A stretch of DNA of 64,000 nucleotides, from NCBI RefSeq assembly GCF_014647035.1, contig NZ_BMOK01000007.1, positions 1 through 64,000 on the forward strand, read 5' to 3'. Of the stretch, positions 26,722-37,716 are shown one piece after another. The notes beneath the pieces were generated by a model, which did no database searches, was not told where the DNA came from, and worked only from the letters and a program-made list of their open reading frames with translations. The DNA is from Sporolactobacillus putidus. Lineage in GTDB: Bacteria; Bacillota; Bacilli; Bacillales; Sporolactobacillaceae. Position 1 is the first letter of the stretch. The number at the start of each line of letters is the position of its first letter. Both the position numbers and the translations under genes were made by a program.

Positions 26722-28311
26722 ATGAAACATCGAATGTTTATTCCGGATTTTTTGAAACGGGCGGTAACGTATTATCCGGATAAAACGGCTGTGGTGGACG
26801 GCGATATCCGATTAACGTATCGACAGTTGGGAGAACGAGTGAACAAGCTCTCCAACATGCTTATTGACCTAGGGATCAAGAAAGGGGATCGTGTGGCCTA
26901 TCTTGCACCCAACACACTGCAAAAGCTTGAGGGCATGTTCGGGGTGACACAGATCGGCGCGGTGACGGTTCCATTAAATACCCGCCTGATACCTTCCGCA
27001 TACGCCTACATTATCAATCACAGCGGAGCCAAGGTTTTAATGGTTGATGCGGACCTGGCTCCGCTTGTTGAGCCGGTGCAGGAGGAACTGGTAAACGTGG
27101 ACCATTTTATACTGCTCCCCTCTCCTGTCCAGAAAGAAAGAGAAGGCTGGATCAGTTATGAAACTTTGCTCGAGGATTATTCAGCCGAGACACCGCCTAT
27201 CCCTGAGATTGATGAAATGGATCTGGCCAGCATCCTGTACACGAGCGGAACCACGGGTCCTCCGAAAGGAGCCATGCATTCTCACAGGAGCCTGTATTTT
27301 AACGCAATCAACGGGTTAATTCATGTTCGTGTAACCGACAACGACGTATTGCTTCACATCCTCCCCTTGTTCCATGTGAACGGCTGGGGCACGCCTTTTG
27401 TTATTACAGCTATGGGAGGAACGCATGTGATGCTCAGGAAAATCGATCCTCCGCATATTTTTGATCTGATCGAGCAGGAGAAAGTCAGTTTGGCCTGTAT
27501 GGCGCCGACGGTTATCAATATGCTGCTGCATGATCCGAAAGCAAAAACAGCGCGGATCAGTCATCATTTAAAAGCTATTGTTGCGGGCGCCGCGCCTCCT
27601 CCTTCCTACATTGAACGGGTGGAAGAGTTCTTGAATTGGGAGTTTATCCAAGGGTATGGAGCGACGGAAACGGCGCCTTTAGTGCTGCTTACTCAGTTCA
27701 AGTCCCATATGGATCCGAGTATAGAAAATGTACGCCGGATCAAGGCCAAAGCCGGTATGTGCATGATGAATATGGATATTAGGGTGGTGGATGAGGCGGG
27801 ACGGGATGTTCTTCATGACGGAGAACAGATCGGCGAGCTCATTGTCAGAGGCAACAATGTGATGGAGGGTTATTGGCGGCAGCAGGAGGAAACGGATAAA
27901 GTGATCAAAGATGGATGGTACTATACCGGTGATATGGCGACGATTGACGAAGAAGGATACGTTGATATTGTCGACCGCAAAAAAGACATCATCATCAGCG
28001 GAGGCGAAAATATTTCTTCGATTGAAGTGGAAGGTGTCATCGCGCGTCATCCGGCAATACTGGAGGCTGCGGTGATTGCCGTTCCTCACGAAAAATGGGG
28101 GGAAGTACCGCATGCCATCTGCATAGTGAAAGAAGGTAAAACCGTGACGGAAGAAGAACTGGTTGCTTTTTGCCGGAACAACCTGCCTTCTTTCAAATCG
28201 CCGAAATCCTGCTCTTTTGTGCAAAATTTTCCGAGAACGGCAACGGGAAAAATCCGCAAAATGGAGCTGCGCAACCCATTTTGGTCAGGTAGAGAAAAAA
28301 AGGTTAATTAA
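26722..28311 (+). CDS. Fatty-acyl-CoA ligase (AMP-forming)
   Basis: An ANL-superfamily enzyme that activates fatty acids to acyl-CoA, the entry step of beta-oxidation. The ATG at 26722 (MKHRMFIPDF) gives 529 aa and follows GGGGGGA; the longer frame to 26587 covers leader DNA. Motifs: phosphate loop YTSGTTGPPKGAMHSH, adenine motif QGYGATETAP, hinge region YTGDMATIDEEGYVDIVDRK and the catalytic lysine in PRTATGKIRK near the end. It is the first gene of the operon with fadN-fadA-fadE. Chain-length preference cannot be read; the sequence resembles medium- and long-chain ligases. Confidence 0.9.
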   Translation: MKHRMFIPDFLKRAVTYYPDKTAVVDGDIRLTYRQLGERVNKLSNMLIDLGIKKGDRVAYLAPNTLQKLEGMFGVTQIGAVTVPLNTRLIPSAYAYIINHSGAKVLMVDADLAPLVEPVQEELVNVDHFILLPSPVQKEREGWISYETLLEDYSAETPPIPEIDEMDLASILYTSGTTGPPKGAMHSHRSLYFNAINGLIHVRVTDNDVLLHILPLFHVNGWGTPFVITAMGGTHVMLRKIDPPHIFDLIEQEKVSLACMAPTVINMLLHDPKAKTARISHHLKAIVAGAAPPPSYIERVEEFLNWEFIQGYGATETAPLVLLTQFKSHMDPSIENVRRIKAKAGMCMMNMDIRVVDEAGRDVLHDGEQIGELIVRGNNVMEGYWRQQEETDKVIKDGWYYTGDMATIDEEGYVDIVDRKKDIIISGGENISSIEVEGVIARHPAILEAAVIAVPHEKWGEVPHAICIVKEGKTVTEEELVAFCRNNLPSFKSPKSCSFVQNFPRTATGKIRKMELRNPFWSGREKKVN

Positions 28312-28384
28312 CGGATAAAAGCTGGCGTACGTTAAGCTGATCGGTGAAAAATGAAAAGAGACGGAAGGAACGGGAGGAGAATTC

Positions 28385-30862
28385 ATGAGTCGGATGATAC
28401 GCAAAGCAGCGGTTATCGGGTCCGGGGTGATGGGATCAGGGATCGCCGCACATTTGGCAAACTCAGGGATCGCTTGTTTGCTGCTGGACATTGTACCGGA
28501 TCGATTAACCCCCGAAGAAGCTGCCAAAGGGCTGAGTTTGACGGATCCGGAGGTAAGGAACCGCCTGGCCTCGTCGGCTGTCGCCGGTTTGAAGAAACAC
28601 CGGCCGGCTCCTTTATATGACAGCAGCTTCGCGGATCTGATCACTCCGGGAAATATTGAAGATCATCTAGAGCAGTTAAAAAAGGTTGACTGGATTATCG
28701 AAGTCGTCGTAGAGAACTTGGCAGTCAAAAAAAATCTGCTTGAGAAGGTAGAAAGAAACTGGCGGGAGGGAACCATCGTCAGTTCCAATACTTCCGGAAT
28801 TTCCATCAATGAAATGGTACAGGGAAGGAGTGATGGATTCAAACGGCACTTCTTGGGAACACATTTCTTTAATCCTCCGCGCTATTTAAAACTGCTGGAA
28901 ATAATCCCGGGGAAGGAGACGGATCCGGCAATCGTGGATTTTATGTCCTCCTTTTGCAATAAAACGCTTGGGAAGGGTGTTGTCAGGGCCAAAGATACAC
29001 CGAACTTCATCGGTAATCGTATTGGAACGTATGGTCTTCTTGTTACATTGCAGGAGATGAGCAATGCAGGGTACAGTGTGGATGAGATCGATGCTATAAC
29101 GGGACCCGCTATGGGCCGCCCGAAGAGCGCTACGCTTCGAACCCTTGATGTAGTGGGCATCGATACGTTTATCCATGTCGCGCAAAACGTACATGACAAC
29201 GTTTCAGGCGAAACAGAGAAGACCGTTTTTACCGTTCCTGAATACTTGCGCGAAATGGTCGCCCTTGGATGGAACGGAGCCAAAAGCGGGCAGGGCTTCT
29301 ATAAAAGTGTTCCGACGAAAAAGGGAAAAGAGATCCTGGCGCTTGATATCGATTCCATGGACTATAAGCCGCGTCAGAAAATCGCTTCAGCGACTCTGGC
29401 CACAGTTGCTAAGATCAGGGGAACCCGGGAAAGAATCAGAGCTTTGATCAACGGCGACGACCGGTTTTCGAAACTAGCATGGACCGTGACGAAAAAAATG
29501 CTGCTCTACTCAGCGGAAAAACTGGGTGAAATATCGGATTCTATAGTGGAAATCGACCGGGCGATGAAGTGGGGCTTCAACTGGGAACTGGGCCCTTTCG
29601 AAACGTGGGATGCGATTGGACTTGAAGCCTCCGTTTCACGCATGGAAGCGGAAGGTCTCACGATACCCGAATGGGTTAAAGAATGGATCGCCGCCGGTCA
29701 TCATTCATTTTATAAATGGCAGGAAGGCAGAATCTATCATTTTCAAACCGTCCCCGATGAATCCGCCGTTCAGCCGGACGAATTATGGGAAAAACGAAGG
29801 GAAGCTGTCCAAATCCAACCGGCGAGGCAGCAGTATACGGCGCTCGAGCAAACTTCGGACTCTATTTCGCTTCAGTCTCTGAAAACGCAAAACAAAATCA
29901 TCCTGTCCAACAACGGCGCGAGTCTGATCGACCTTGGAGACGGCGTAGTCTGTCTGGAATTCCATTCGCCGAATAACGCGATCGGCGACGAGATCATTGA
30001 GATGATGGAAAAAACCATGGACGAGGTAAGAAGCCGTTTCAAAGGACTCGTGATCGCCAATGAAGGAAAGAATTTCTGCGTCGGAGCCAATCTCAAGCAG
30101 TTGCTGGGTTACGCGGCAAATAAAGATTGGCCGGCAATCGACAGAATGATCCACACCTTTCAGGACACCTTGCTGCGGTTAAAATATCTTGAAAAACCGG
30201 TGGTCGCCGCACCGCATCAGATGACACTGGGAGGCGGCGTTGAAGTGTGCCTCGCCGCAGATCAAGTCAATCCGTTTGCGGAGACATACGCCGGGCTGGT
30301 CGAAACGGGAGTGGGTCTCATCCCCGCCGGGGGCGGCTGCAAGGAGATGGCTCTTCGCGCGGCGGAAGTCATTAAAGATTATCCGGAAGCGGATCTGCAG
30401 CCTTTTGTAAACAGACCGTTCGAAATGATCGGAACGGCAAAAGTATCAACCAGCGCCTATGAGGCGAAAAAAATCGGATGGTTGAGAAAAACCGACCGTG
30501 TGATCGCCAGCAGGGATGACCTGATATATGAAGCCAAGAAAACAGTTTTATCTCTAGATGCCCTCGGTTATGTACCGCCCAGGGAAGAAAAAATCAAGGT
30601 CATCGGAGAAAGCGGAAAGGCTTTGCTTCTCTTAGGCACTTACCACATGCGCCGGGGCGGTTACATCAGCGATTATGATCGCATCATTACCGGCAAACTG
30701 GCACACATTCTTTCAGGCGGAAATGTTCCTTCAGGCGCTTTAGTAACGGAACAATACTTACTTGATCTAGAAAGGGAGGCATTCCTCAGTCTGTGCGGTG
30801 AAACAAAAACACAGGATCGGATTCAGCACATGCTTGTTAAAGGGAAGCCGCTGCGAAACTGA
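28385..30862 (+). CDS. fadN: FadN-type 3-hydroxyacyl-CoA dehydrogenase/enoyl-CoA hydratase
   Basis: A bifunctional beta-oxidation enzyme of 825 aa, similar in length to B. subtilis FadN (about 790). The N-terminal NAD-binding fold shows [19 protein letters not shown]. The dehydrogenase catalytic region follows ([26 protein letters not shown]). The C-terminal half is a crotonase domain with [12 protein letters not shown] and [13 protein letters not shown] forming the oxyanion hole. GGGAGGAG precedes the ATG. The order fadN-fadA-fadE matches B. subtilis. The domain order is the reverse of E. coli FadB. Confidence 0.95.
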   Translation: MSRMIRKAAVIGSGVMGSGIAAHLANSGIACLLLDIVPDRLTPEEAAKGLSLTDPEVRNRLASSAVAGLKKHRPAPLYDSSFADLITPGNIEDHLEQLKKVDWIIEVVVENLAVKKNLLEKVERNWREGTIVSSNTSGISINEMVQGRSDGFKRHFLGTHFFNPPRYLKLLEIIPGKETDPAIVDFMSSFCNKTLGKGVVRAKDTPNFIGNRIGTYGLLVTLQEMSNAGYSVDEIDAITGPAMGRPKSATLRTLDVVGIDTFIHVAQNVHDNVSGETEKTVFTVPEYLREMVALGWNGAKSGQGFYKSVPTKKGKEILALDIDSMDYKPRQKIASATLATVAKIRGTRERIRALINGDDRFSKLAWTVTKKMLLYSAEKLGEISDSIVEIDRAMKWGFNWELGPFETWDAIGLEASVSRMEAEGLTIPEWVKEWIAAGHHSFYKWQEGRIYHFQTVPDESAVQPDELWEKRREAVQIQPARQQYTALEQTSDSISLQSLKTQNKIILSNNGASLIDLGDGVVCLEFHSPNNAIGDEIIEMMEKTMDEVRSRFKGLVIANEGKNFCVGANLKQLLGYAANKDWPAIDRMIHTFQDTLLRLKYLEKPVVAAPHQMTLGGGVEVCLAADQVNPFAETYAGLVETGVGLIPAGGGCKEMALRAAEVIKDYPEADLQPFVNRPFEMIGTAKVSTSAYEAKKIGWLRKTDRVIASRDDLIYEAKKTVLSLDALGYVPPREEKIKVIGESGKALLLLGTYHMRRGGYISDYDRIITGKLAHILSGGNVPSGALVTEQYLLDLEREAFLSLCGETKTQDRIQHMLVKGKPLRN

Positions 30863-30894
30863 CGGTTCAAGATGAAACGATAGAGGTGAAGAGA

Positions 30895-32079
30895 ATGAAC
30901 GAAGCCGTAATTGTCTCAGTCGCAAGGACGCCCATAGGCAAAGCGAAAAAAGGAAGCTTGGCACAAACAAGACCGGAAGATCTTGGTAAAACGGTTCTGG
31001 ACGCCGTGATCGATCGCGCTCCCGGTCTAGAGAAAAAAGATGTGGAGGATATCATCATCGGCTGCGCGATGCCGGAGGGGCCGCAAGGGCTGAATGTCGC
31101 CCGAATCATTTCGCTCTACTCCGGTTTTCCTGAGATCGTACCGGCTCTGACCATCAACCGCTTCTGCTCCTCGGGGCTGCAGGCCATCGCGTTTGCCGCT
31201 GAACGGATTATGCTGGGCTATTCGGACGTCATCGTGGCCGGCGGCGTGGAAAGTATGAGCCAAGTTCCGATGAGCGGTTTCAAGCCGTCGCCTCATCTGA
31301 AGATCGTGGAAGAGATGCCCGAACTATACATCAGCATGGGCCATACAGCGGAAAATGTGGCGGAACGGTTCGGAATCAGCCGGGAGGATCAGGACCGGTT
31401 TGCCGTTTCGAGCCACCAAAAAGCTGCGGCTGCCATCAGAAATGGAAAGTTCAAAGAAGAAATTACTCCGGTTCATACGCAGCTCAAAGGGATCGATGCA
31501 AATGGAGGTCTGCGGAATAAAGAGTTTACATTCGCTGCAGATGAAGGCGTGCGTCCGGATACTTCTGTAGAAAAGCTGGCGACTTTGCGCCCCTCGTTTT
31601 CGGCTGCGGGATCCGTGACTGCCGGTAACGCATCGCAAATGAGTGACGGTGCCGCAGCCGCTGTTGTTATGAGTAAAGAGAAGGCACAGATCCTCGGCTT
31701 ACAACCGCTCGCCACTTTTCGTTCGTTCGCCGTTGCCGGTGTGGAGCCGGAAATCATGGGAATCGGACCGGTCAAAGCCATCCCCAAAGCACTGAAGCTG
31801 GCCGGCCTGGCTTTGGAAGACATTGCTCTGTTTGAAATCAATGAGGCGTTCGCCTCTCAGTGCCTGCAGGTGATTCGCGAATTGGCACTTGATGAGGAAA
31901 AAGTGAATGTAAACGGCGGAGCAATTGCCCTGGGTCATCCGCTTGGCTGCACAGGCGCCAAATTGACTTCCAGTCTGATCTATGAGCTGAGGCGACGGGG
32001 AGGCGGATTCGGTGTGGTGTCGATGTGCATCGGCGGCGGGATGGGTGCGGCCGGTATTTTTGAAGTGCACGCCCCTTAA
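30895..32079 (+). CDS. fadA: Acetyl-CoA C-acyltransferase (3-ketoacyl-CoA thiolase)
   Basis: The thiolase of the operon, 394 aa. The acyl-accepting cysteine is C91 in [16 protein letters not shown] and GHPLGCTGA carry the remaining active-site residues, and the second cysteine is in [13 protein letters not shown]. The ATG at 30895 follows GAGGTG by 9 nt; an in-frame GTG at 30886 overlaps that site. It shortens 3-ketoacyl-CoA by two carbons, releasing acetyl-CoA. Confidence 0.95.
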   Translation: MNEAVIVSVARTPIGKAKKGSLAQTRPEDLGKTVLDAVIDRAPGLEKKDVEDIIIGCAMPEGPQGLNVARIISLYSGFPEIVPALTINRFCSSGLQAIAFAAERIMLGYSDVIVAGGVESMSQVPMSGFKPSPHLKIVEEMPELYISMGHTAENVAERFGISREDQDRFAVSSHQKAAAAIRNGKFKEEITPVHTQLKGIDANGGLRNKEFTFAADEGVRPDTSVEKLATLRPSFSAAGSVTAGNASQMSDGAAAAVVMSKEKAQILGLQPLATFRSFAVAGVEPEIMGIGPVKAIPKALKLAGLALEDIALFEINEAFASQCLQVIRELALDEEKVNVNGGAIALGHPLGCTGAKLTSSLIYELRRRGGGFGVVSMCIGGGMGAAGIFEVHAP

Positions 32080-32146
32080 ATCCGCAGTGATAGTTGCCGC
32101 TGCTGCGGGCCCATTGCGACAAACATTTTGAAGGGAGAGTTGAAGG

Positions 32147-33925
32147 ATGGTCTTAAAGAGCAAAGGAACGGGTGCAAACTTTTTAATCGAAGAAACGGAT
32201 GCGGCCGGGGTACTGACACCCGAAGATTTTTCTGAAGAACAGCGCATGTTTGCGGAAACAACCCTGAACTTTATCGATAAGTCGGTCGCCCCGAACGACA
32301 AACAGATCGAAAATCTGGATTATGACCTGACAGTGAATTTACTTCGGAAAGCGGGAGCACTCGGGCTGCTTGGTGCGGATGTGCCGGAATCTTTCGGTGG
32401 TTTGGGCGCGGACAAGGTAAGTTCCACTTTGATTACCGAATCACTGGTCAGGGGATCCTCATTTTCTTTATCCGCCTCGGCGCATTCGGGTATCGGAACG
32501 CTTCCCATCGTTTTTTTCGGGAACAAGCAGCAAAAGGAAAAGTATCTGCCCGATCTGGCAAGCGGAACGAAACTTGCGGCTTACTGCCTGACGGAACCCT
32601 CTTCGGGTTCGGACTCTCTCAGCGCAAAAACAACGGCGAAGCTTTCCGAGGACGGGACGTATTATCTTTTGAACGGACAGAAACAGTTTATCACGAACGC
32701 GGGGTTTGCCGATCTGTTCACCGTCTACGCCAAAATCGACGGAAAGGATTTTTCAGCTTTCCTCGTTGAGCGTTCGATGGAGGGCGTCAGTTTCGGACCG
32801 GAAGAAAAAAAGATGGGGATTAAAGGTTCTTCAACCCGGCCGGTCATTCTCGAGGATGTCAAAGTTCCGGTGGAAAATCTGCTTGGCGAACCGGGAAAGG
32901 GCCATATCATCGCCTTCAATATTTTAAACATCGGACGTTTCAAACTGGCCGCCGGGGCGCTCGGCGCGTCAAAGGAGGCCATCAGGATTTCAGCGAAATT
33001 CGCAAATGAACGGAAACAATTTCAGAGGCCGCTCTCTTCTTTTCCGTTGATTCGCCAAAAGCTTGCCGACATGAATACGAAGGCTTACGCTCTGGAAAGC
33101 ATGGTTTACCGCACGGCAGGACTGATTGACGACTCATTGAAAGATCTCGATTACAGCAGTCCGGACGCGGGACTGAAGTCGGCTAAAGGTATGTCCGAGT
33201 ATGCGATTGAGTGTTCCATCAACAAGGTGTTTGGTTCCGAAGCATTGGATTTCGTTGCCGATGAGGGTGTGCAGATTCACGGCGGATACGGTTACACCCA
33301 GGATTACAAAATCGAGCGGATTTACAGGGACTCCAGAATCAACCGCATTTTTGAAGGAACGAACGAGATTAATCGATTGCTGATTATTGGTACCCTTCTG
33401 AAGAAAGCGGAAAGAGGCGAACTGCCGCTGCTCAGAAAACTGGGCACGCTGGAATCCGAAATTCACGATTTGCTGCAGAAAAAAACAGGAGACGGCAGCC
33501 TGCAACCGGAAGCTTATGTCGTATCTTCGGCGAAGAAGATCCTCTTATTCGTTCTCGGGCTCGCGATTAGAAAGTATGACCGGCAATTGCAGCTGGAGCA
33601 ACAGGTGATGAGCCATCTCAGTGATATGATCATCCAAATTTATGCCATGGACAGTGTTTTTCTGCGCTCCATGAAACGTCATGAGAAACTGGGGCAGGAA
33701 AAGGCGGAAAACGGTCTGGATATGATGCGGGTGTTTGTTAATGAAGGAATTGAAAAAATCGGGTGCCTTGCCAAAGAAACGCTGGCTCATATTGAAGAAG
33801 GAGATTCATTGCTTCAGAGACTGGCTGTTTTAGAAAAATTAACACGCCGGGTGCCGATCGATTCTATGACGGTAAAAAAACGCATCGGGAAACGGGTGGC
33901 AGAAAAAGAGAGCTATAGCATTTAA
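32147..33925 (+). CDS. fadE: Acyl-CoA dehydrogenase, FadE type
   Basis: A flavoprotein of 592 aa that makes the first oxidation in beta-oxidation and passes electrons to ETF. Motifs: AYCLTEPSSGSDSLSA, FITNAGFADLFTVYAK, QIHGGYGYTQDYKIERIYRD and INRIFEGTNEINRLL. The C-terminal extension of about 180 residues is typical of B. subtilis FadE (594 aa). AAGGGAGAG lies 8 nt before the ATG. It is the last gene of the operon and is followed by a terminator. Confidence 0.95.
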   Translation: MVLKSKGTGANFLIEETDAAGVLTPEDFSEEQRMFAETTLNFIDKSVAPNDKQIENLDYDLTVNLLRKAGALGLLGADVPESFGGLGADKVSSTLITESLVRGSSFSLSASAHSGIGTLPIVFFGNKQQKEKYLPDLASGTKLAAYCLTEPSSGSDSLSAKTTAKLSEDGTYYLLNGQKQFITNAGFADLFTVYAKIDGKDFSAFLVERSMEGVSFGPEEKKMGIKGSSTRPVILEDVKVPVENLLGEPGKGHIIAFNILNIGRFKLAAGALGASKEAIRISAKFANERKQFQRPLSSFPLIRQKLADMNTKAYALESMVYRTAGLIDDSLKDLDYSSPDAGLKSAKGMSEYAIECSINKVFGSEALDFVADEGVQIHGGYGYTQDYKIERIYRDSRINRIFEGTNEINRLLIIGTLLKKAERGELPLLRKLGTLESEIHDLLQKKTGDGSLQPEAYVVSSAKKILLFVLGLAIRKYDRQLQLEQQVMSHLSDMIIQIYAMDSVFLRSMKRHEKLGQEKAENGLDMMRVFVNEGIEKIGCLAKETLAHIEEGDSLLQRLAVLEKLTRRVPIDSMTVKKRIGKRVAEKESYSI

Positions 33926-33965
33926 AAGAGGTGCGGTGTTCCAGAAAGTCTGTCAAAATACATGA

Positions 33966-34006
33966 AACCGGCGTAAAAATGACTCCTTTTGCGCCGGTTA
34001 TTTTTG
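33966..34006 (+). terminator. Terminator of the fad operon
   Basis: AACCGGCG (33966-33973) pairs with CGCCGGTT (33992-33999); an inner AAAA/TTTT extends it. ATTTTTG follows. It lies 40 nt after the fadE stop. Confidence 0.8.
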
Positions 34007-34199
34007 CGCTTTTACGCGTGATGGATCGACCGAATGAAAGAGAAAGTGCGGTACACTGATTGATCTCCGAGTTAAGTATTTTCTTTACGGTGCAATTTAG
34101 ATAGAACGTTGAGTAAAATGAACAGGAGAGAGAGTTTTGGTGCATTCATGCTTTTTCGTATCAATCAGATCGCGATCTTTAATTATGGAGATGATAAAA

Positions 34200-34688
34200 A
34201 TGGGCAGGAAGGGTTTATCCGATCGCTTGTTATTGTTCTTCTCATGGATGGCGGCGATTGCCGCCACCTGCGGGAGCTTGTATTTCAGTGAAGTCAGACA
34301 TTTAATACCTTGCACGCTCTGCTGGTATCAAAGAATCTTAATGTATCCGCTGACGATTATTCTGGGTATCGCTTATTTTAGAAAAGATTTTTTAATCAGG
34401 AAGTATATCCTTCCCATTTCAATCTTGGGTTTCATTATTGCTTCATACCATTATACGATCCAGCTTTTTCCGGACCTATACTACGTCCGGACATGTTCGG
34501 TCGCCGATCCGTGCACCGATCAGGATTTTTCCGTTTTAGGTTTTGTTACGATTCCTTTTATGTCGGGAACGGCCTTTTTTCTCATTACACTATCCATGCT
34601 TCTAATGAGAACAAGTTCATCCGAATATCATCCGGGTTCTTCAAAAGAAAAAGCGTTGAAAGAGAAACGGTCAGAGGAAAAAGCCTGA
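34200..34688 (+). CDS. bdbC: Disulfide bond formation protein, BdbC/DsbB family
   Basis: A four-helix membrane quinone-linked thiol oxidase. The ATG at 34200 (MGRKGLSD) has GGAG 9 nt upstream, giving 162 aa, whereas the frame is open back to 34137. The first redox pair is C38-TL-C41 in IPCTLCWYQR, and the second pair is in YYVRTCSVADPC. Both pairs are intact. A BdbD-type partner thioredoxin is not encoded here. The lysine-rich tail is cytoplasmic. Confidence 0.9.
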   Translation: MGRKGLSDRLLLFFSWMAAIAATCGSLYFSEVRHLIPCTLCWYQRILMYPLTIILGIAYFRKDFLIRKYILPISILGFIIASYHYTIQLFPDLYYVRTCSVADPCTDQDFSVLGFVTIPFMSGTAFFLITLSMLLMRTSSSEYHPGSSKEKALKEKRSEEKA

Positions 34689-34872
34689 TCTTGTTTTTTG
34701 CTTTCAGAGCCGAGCCGAAAACTGAGCTGAATCGGCTGCAAAAAGATCTGTCATGCGCAGCGGGTTCCATGCGATCTGTTGCCGTTTTTGAGAAACATAA
34801 CAGGGGGACCGGCGGATGGGAAGAGAGAAGCGCCGTATAAAAAGCCATTGTTTCATCAGGTGAGGCAATGTG

Positions 34873-35787
34873 TTACTGAACAACGGGCAAGTTTACATGG
34901 AGCACTCTATATTCTCTGGGTGTACATGAAACTTGCTTCTTAAAACGCTCAATATAGTAACTTGTACTTCCAAATCCTACAAACCCGGCAATCTGGCTTA
35001 CAGTCATATCTGTTGCCCACAGCAGCTCTATGCTTTTATTGATCCGGTAGTTCACGATATAGTCGAACACCGTGCATTTTACAATCCGTTTAAAAAAGCG
35101 GCAGCATTCTCCTTTGCTGATATGAGCGATAGCTGCTATCTCCTGAAGTGTTATTTTTTCCATATAATGGGCATGTATATAGGACATTATTGTTTTTATT
35201 CTCTGCTGATCGATGTACTCATTCGCATTCGTTTCTGATCTCAATCCATTCTGATTTGAAATAAGCAGTTTCCAAATAGCTGCTAATGATATACATATGT
35301 CGAGTTCATATCCATAAGCTTTTTGGGTATAAAATTGATAAACATCTTTTATTTTTGTTAATATGATTTTTTGCCACTCCACTTTATTGTCCAATGTGAC
35401 CGCGGAAAAACCTTCAAGTTTCAGATAAGGTTTCACATACTTTTGCTCAATGGCACTGCCTTGGAAGAATGACAGCATTTTAACAGCGATGTCCAGACAA
35501 ATAAAAGTGCTGTCTGGCTTTGATACCGGCTTTGATCGGTGCAGGCACCCGCTGTTGATAAAAATACCCTGGCCTGATTTTAAGGCATATGCTTTTTGAT
35601 TAACCCAAAACTCCACTTCTCCTTTGGTCACCAGTGAAAACTGAATTTCGTCATGCCAGTGCCAGTTGACGAATCCTAAGACATTTTTATCGAGTTGATC
35701 CACATAAACAGCCATCGGGAATTCATAACTTCCATGCAATGTTGTTTCCTTGTGATTTTCGTCAATAGGTATCTCTTTTTTCTCCAT
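34873..35787 (-). CDS. AraC-family regulator with cupin-like sensor domain
   Basis: A 304-aa regulator. The N-terminal domain (about residues 20-110) has the cupin pattern NWHWHDEIQFSLVTKGEVEF and GIFINSGCLHRSKP. The C-terminal AraC domain (about 200-298) carries two HTH motifs (ITLQEIAAIAHISKGECCRF, and MTVSQIAGFVGFGSTSYYIE). It is divergent from the DMT transporter gene with an 80-150 nt gap, so regulation of that transporter in response to a small molecule is likely. The effector is unknown. Confidence 0.88.
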   Translation of the reverse strand: MEKKEIPIDENHKETTLHGSYEFPMAVYVDQLDKNVLGFVNWHWHDEIQFSLVTKGEVEFWVNQKAYALKSGQGIFINSGCLHRSKPVSKPDSTFICLDIAVKMLSFFQGSAIEQKYVKPYLKLEGFSAVTLDNKVEWQKIILTKIKDVYQFYTQKAYGYELDICISLAAIWKLLISNQNGLRSETNANEYIDQQRIKTIMSYIHAHYMEKITLQEIAAIAHISKGECCRFFKRIVKCTVFDYIVNYRINKSIELLWATDMTVSQIAGFVGFGSTSYYIERFKKQVSCTPREYRVLHVNLPVVQ

Positions 35788-35830
35788 GTTGTCGCCTCGG
35801 TCAATATAACACTACTATAGGTTAATATTT

Positions 35831-35861
35831 TTGTAGAAAAAACGTTAACTATCAATATAAT
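35831..35861 (+). promoter_or_regulatory. Candidate promoter of the DMT transporter gene
   Basis: A perfect TATAAT lies at 35856-35861 with TTGTAG at 35831-35836 (19-bp spacing, longer than ideal). Transcription would begin near 35868, which argues that translation starts downstream of the ATG at 35868. Confidence 0.45.
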
Positions 35862-35939
35862 TATATTATGTTTTCAGTAATGAAGCGAAGTTTTTCAACA
35901 CGATCATTAGAAAATATAACTCAGTTAGATGAAGATGGG

Positions 35940-36890
35940 ATGAGTATGGGGAGACCAGAGAAAAAAATTCTTTATAGGAATAACAGTTACTCCAGGATCA
36001 CAGGAATGGCACTTGTTTTAACAGGGGCGATTCTATGGGGCGTTTCCGGAACTGTCGCTCAATTTTTATTTCAAAATTTAAAAATAAACGTGGAATGGTT
36101 AACCGTATTAAGACTATTGTTGTCCGGACTCCTGCTGCTCGGAGTTAATTACAATAAAGAAAAAGCAAAGATATGGGGTATTTGGAAAGATAAAAGCGGA
36201 AGAATAAGTATTATACTATTTGGTTTATTCGGGATGCTGGGTGTTCAGTACGCCTATTTTGCAGCGATTAAGAACGGCAATGCGGCAACAGCAACCGTTC
36301 TTCAGAGTTTGGGTCCTGTGATTATAACCTGTTACCTGGCGTTTAGCCTCCGAAGACTGCCTAAATTCAAAGAAATAATGGCTGTTAGTTTAGCAGTTTT
36401 CGGTACGTTCTTGTTAGTGACTCACGGCAGCGTTCATCGTTTGTCGGTCTCTGTCTTAACTCTGTTTTGGGGCTTGTGTTCGGCTTTTGCTGCAGCATTT
36501 TACACACTTCAGCCTCGGAAGCTTCTTCACAAATGGGGATCTATTGTTGTTGTCGGTTGGGGGATGCTGATTGGAGGAGCGGGTTTGAGCTTTATTCATC
36601 CTCTATGGATGATGACGGGCAGATTTACTTTTTCTTCCATTGTATCTATCGGCTTTATTATTATTTTCGGGACATTGATCGCTTTCTTTTGCTACCTGGA
36701 GAGCCTGAACTATTTAAGTGCCTCTGAAACGAGTGTGCTCGCAACTGCCGAACCTTTGTCTGCTGCGTTGTTATCGGTAATATGGCTTCGTATTCCCTTC
36801 GGTTTTTTTGATTATGTGGGAGCACTTTTTATTATGAGTACAATTTTCATTTTATCCATGAAAGATAAACACGCTTCCGCAATGTCTTAA
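35940..36890 (+). CDS. EamA/DMT-family transporter
   Basis: A ten-helix drug/metabolite transporter made of two EamA repeats. GAILWGVSGTVAQFLFQNL starts repeat 1 and the second repeat begins near LFWGLCSAFAAAFYTL. The frame is open from an ATG at 35868, but a TATAAT box just before that ATG and the lack of a ribosome site suggest a start at 35940 or 35946. About 20 charged residues then precede helix 1. Divergent pairing with AraC suggests inducible export of a metabolite. Confidence 0.85.
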   Translation: MSMGRPEKKILYRNNSYSRITGMALVLTGAILWGVSGTVAQFLFQNLKINVEWLTVLRLLLSGLLLLGVNYNKEKAKIWGIWKDKSGRISIILFGLFGMLGVQYAYFAAIKNGNAATATVLQSLGPVIITCYLAFSLRRLPKFKEIMAVSLAVFGTFLLVTHGSVHRLSVSVLTLFWGLCSAFAAAFYTLQPRKLLHKWGSIVVVGWGMLIGGAGLSFIHPLWMMTGRFTFSSIVSIGFIIIFGTLIAFFCYLESLNYLSASETSVLATAEPLSAALLSVIWLRIPFGFFDYVGALFIMSTIFILSMKDKHASAMS

Positions 36891-36999
36891 AAGCAATCCA
36901 ATCGTATTGATAGGGATGTCTCAGTTTGCCTGGCTTTCTTTAGAGGGACGGACTTTCCGAGCAATAACGATTTTGTCATTAGTTATTGAAAATTCCAAC

Positions 37000-37037
37000 A
37001 AAAAACAGCCCCCCGACTCTTAAAGAGAGGAGGGGAG
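37000..37037 (-). terminator. Leftward terminator after the peroxiredoxin gene
   Basis: On the minus strand a CCCC-rich arm (37024-37037) pairs imperfectly with GGGGGG (37009-37014), ending in CTGTTTTTT. It lies about 30 nt after the stop. Confidence 0.6.
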
Positions 37038-37068
37038 TACTTGTCCTTTTCTTTAAATTGTTTTGCCC

Positions 37069-37716
37069 TTATCGCAGAGCCTTGACAATACCGATGACCT
37101 CTTCCGGATCCGTTCGGTTCTTATAGTCCGAATCGACATGGGAAAATACGATCGTTCCCCTTTGATCGACAACAAAAGTCGCCGGCTTCGGCAGTTCCCA
37201 GTTCTCGTTCCCATTATGGGCAGGCAAATCGATCCCAGACTTTTTGTAGAGCTCGATCAGTTCATCCTGCAATTTGAATAGCAGATCATACGCCTTAGCC
37301 ACTTCTCCGCCTTCATCGCTTAATACAAAAAACTCCAGTTCATCTTTTTCCTTTGTTGAAAGGGAAGCATCAGGTGTCTGCGGGCTGATTGCGATCAGCT
37401 GAGCACCCGCGTTTTTAATTTCAGGCAGTGCCCGCTGATAGGCTCTGAGTTCGAGATTGCAATAGGGGCACCAGCCGCCGCGATAGAATGAAAGGATAAC
37501 CGGGCCTTTGGCAAGTTGATCCGACAGGGAGATATTGCGGCCGGTCGCGTCAGGCAGTGTAAAATCCGGGGCGTGATCGCCCTTCTTCAGGCCTTTCGCG
37601 ATTCCGGACTCTTCCAGCTTCTTGATTGCCTGCGCATTAATCCGCTTCTTCTCAGGTGACGCTTTTTTACTGGAGGAAGCTTTATATTCATTGATTTCAT
37701 CAATTAGTGAAGCCAT
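37069..37716 (-). CDS. Peroxiredoxin-like protein (AhpC/TSA family)
   Basis: A thioredoxin-fold peroxidase of 215 aa. The active-site segment is SFYRGGWCPYCNLELRAY, where the peroxidatic cysteine sits in a CxxC motif, placing it in the peroxiredoxin-like group with GWCPYC rather than in classical AhpC. The ATG at 37716 (MASLIDEINEY) has AGGAGG 7 nt upstream; the frame runs back to 37740. It probably reduces hydroperoxides in the cytoplasm. It is monocistronic. Confidence 0.9.
   Translation of the reverse strand: MASLIDEINEYKASSSKKASPEKKRINAQAIKKLEESGIAKGLKKGDHAPDFTLPDATGRNISLSDQLAKGPVILSFYRGGWCPYCNLELRAYQRALPEIKNAGAQLIAISPQTPDASLSTKEKDELEFFVLSDEGGEVAKAYDLLFKLQDELIELYKKSGIDLPAHNGNENWELPKPATFVVDQRGTIVFSHVDSDYKNRTDPEEVIGIVKALR

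Noticed and set aside
27679-28224. 181-aa minus-strand ORF inside the acyl-CoA ligase gene
   Set aside because: Histidine/arginine/phenylalanine-rich shadow of the ligase frame; no independent signals.
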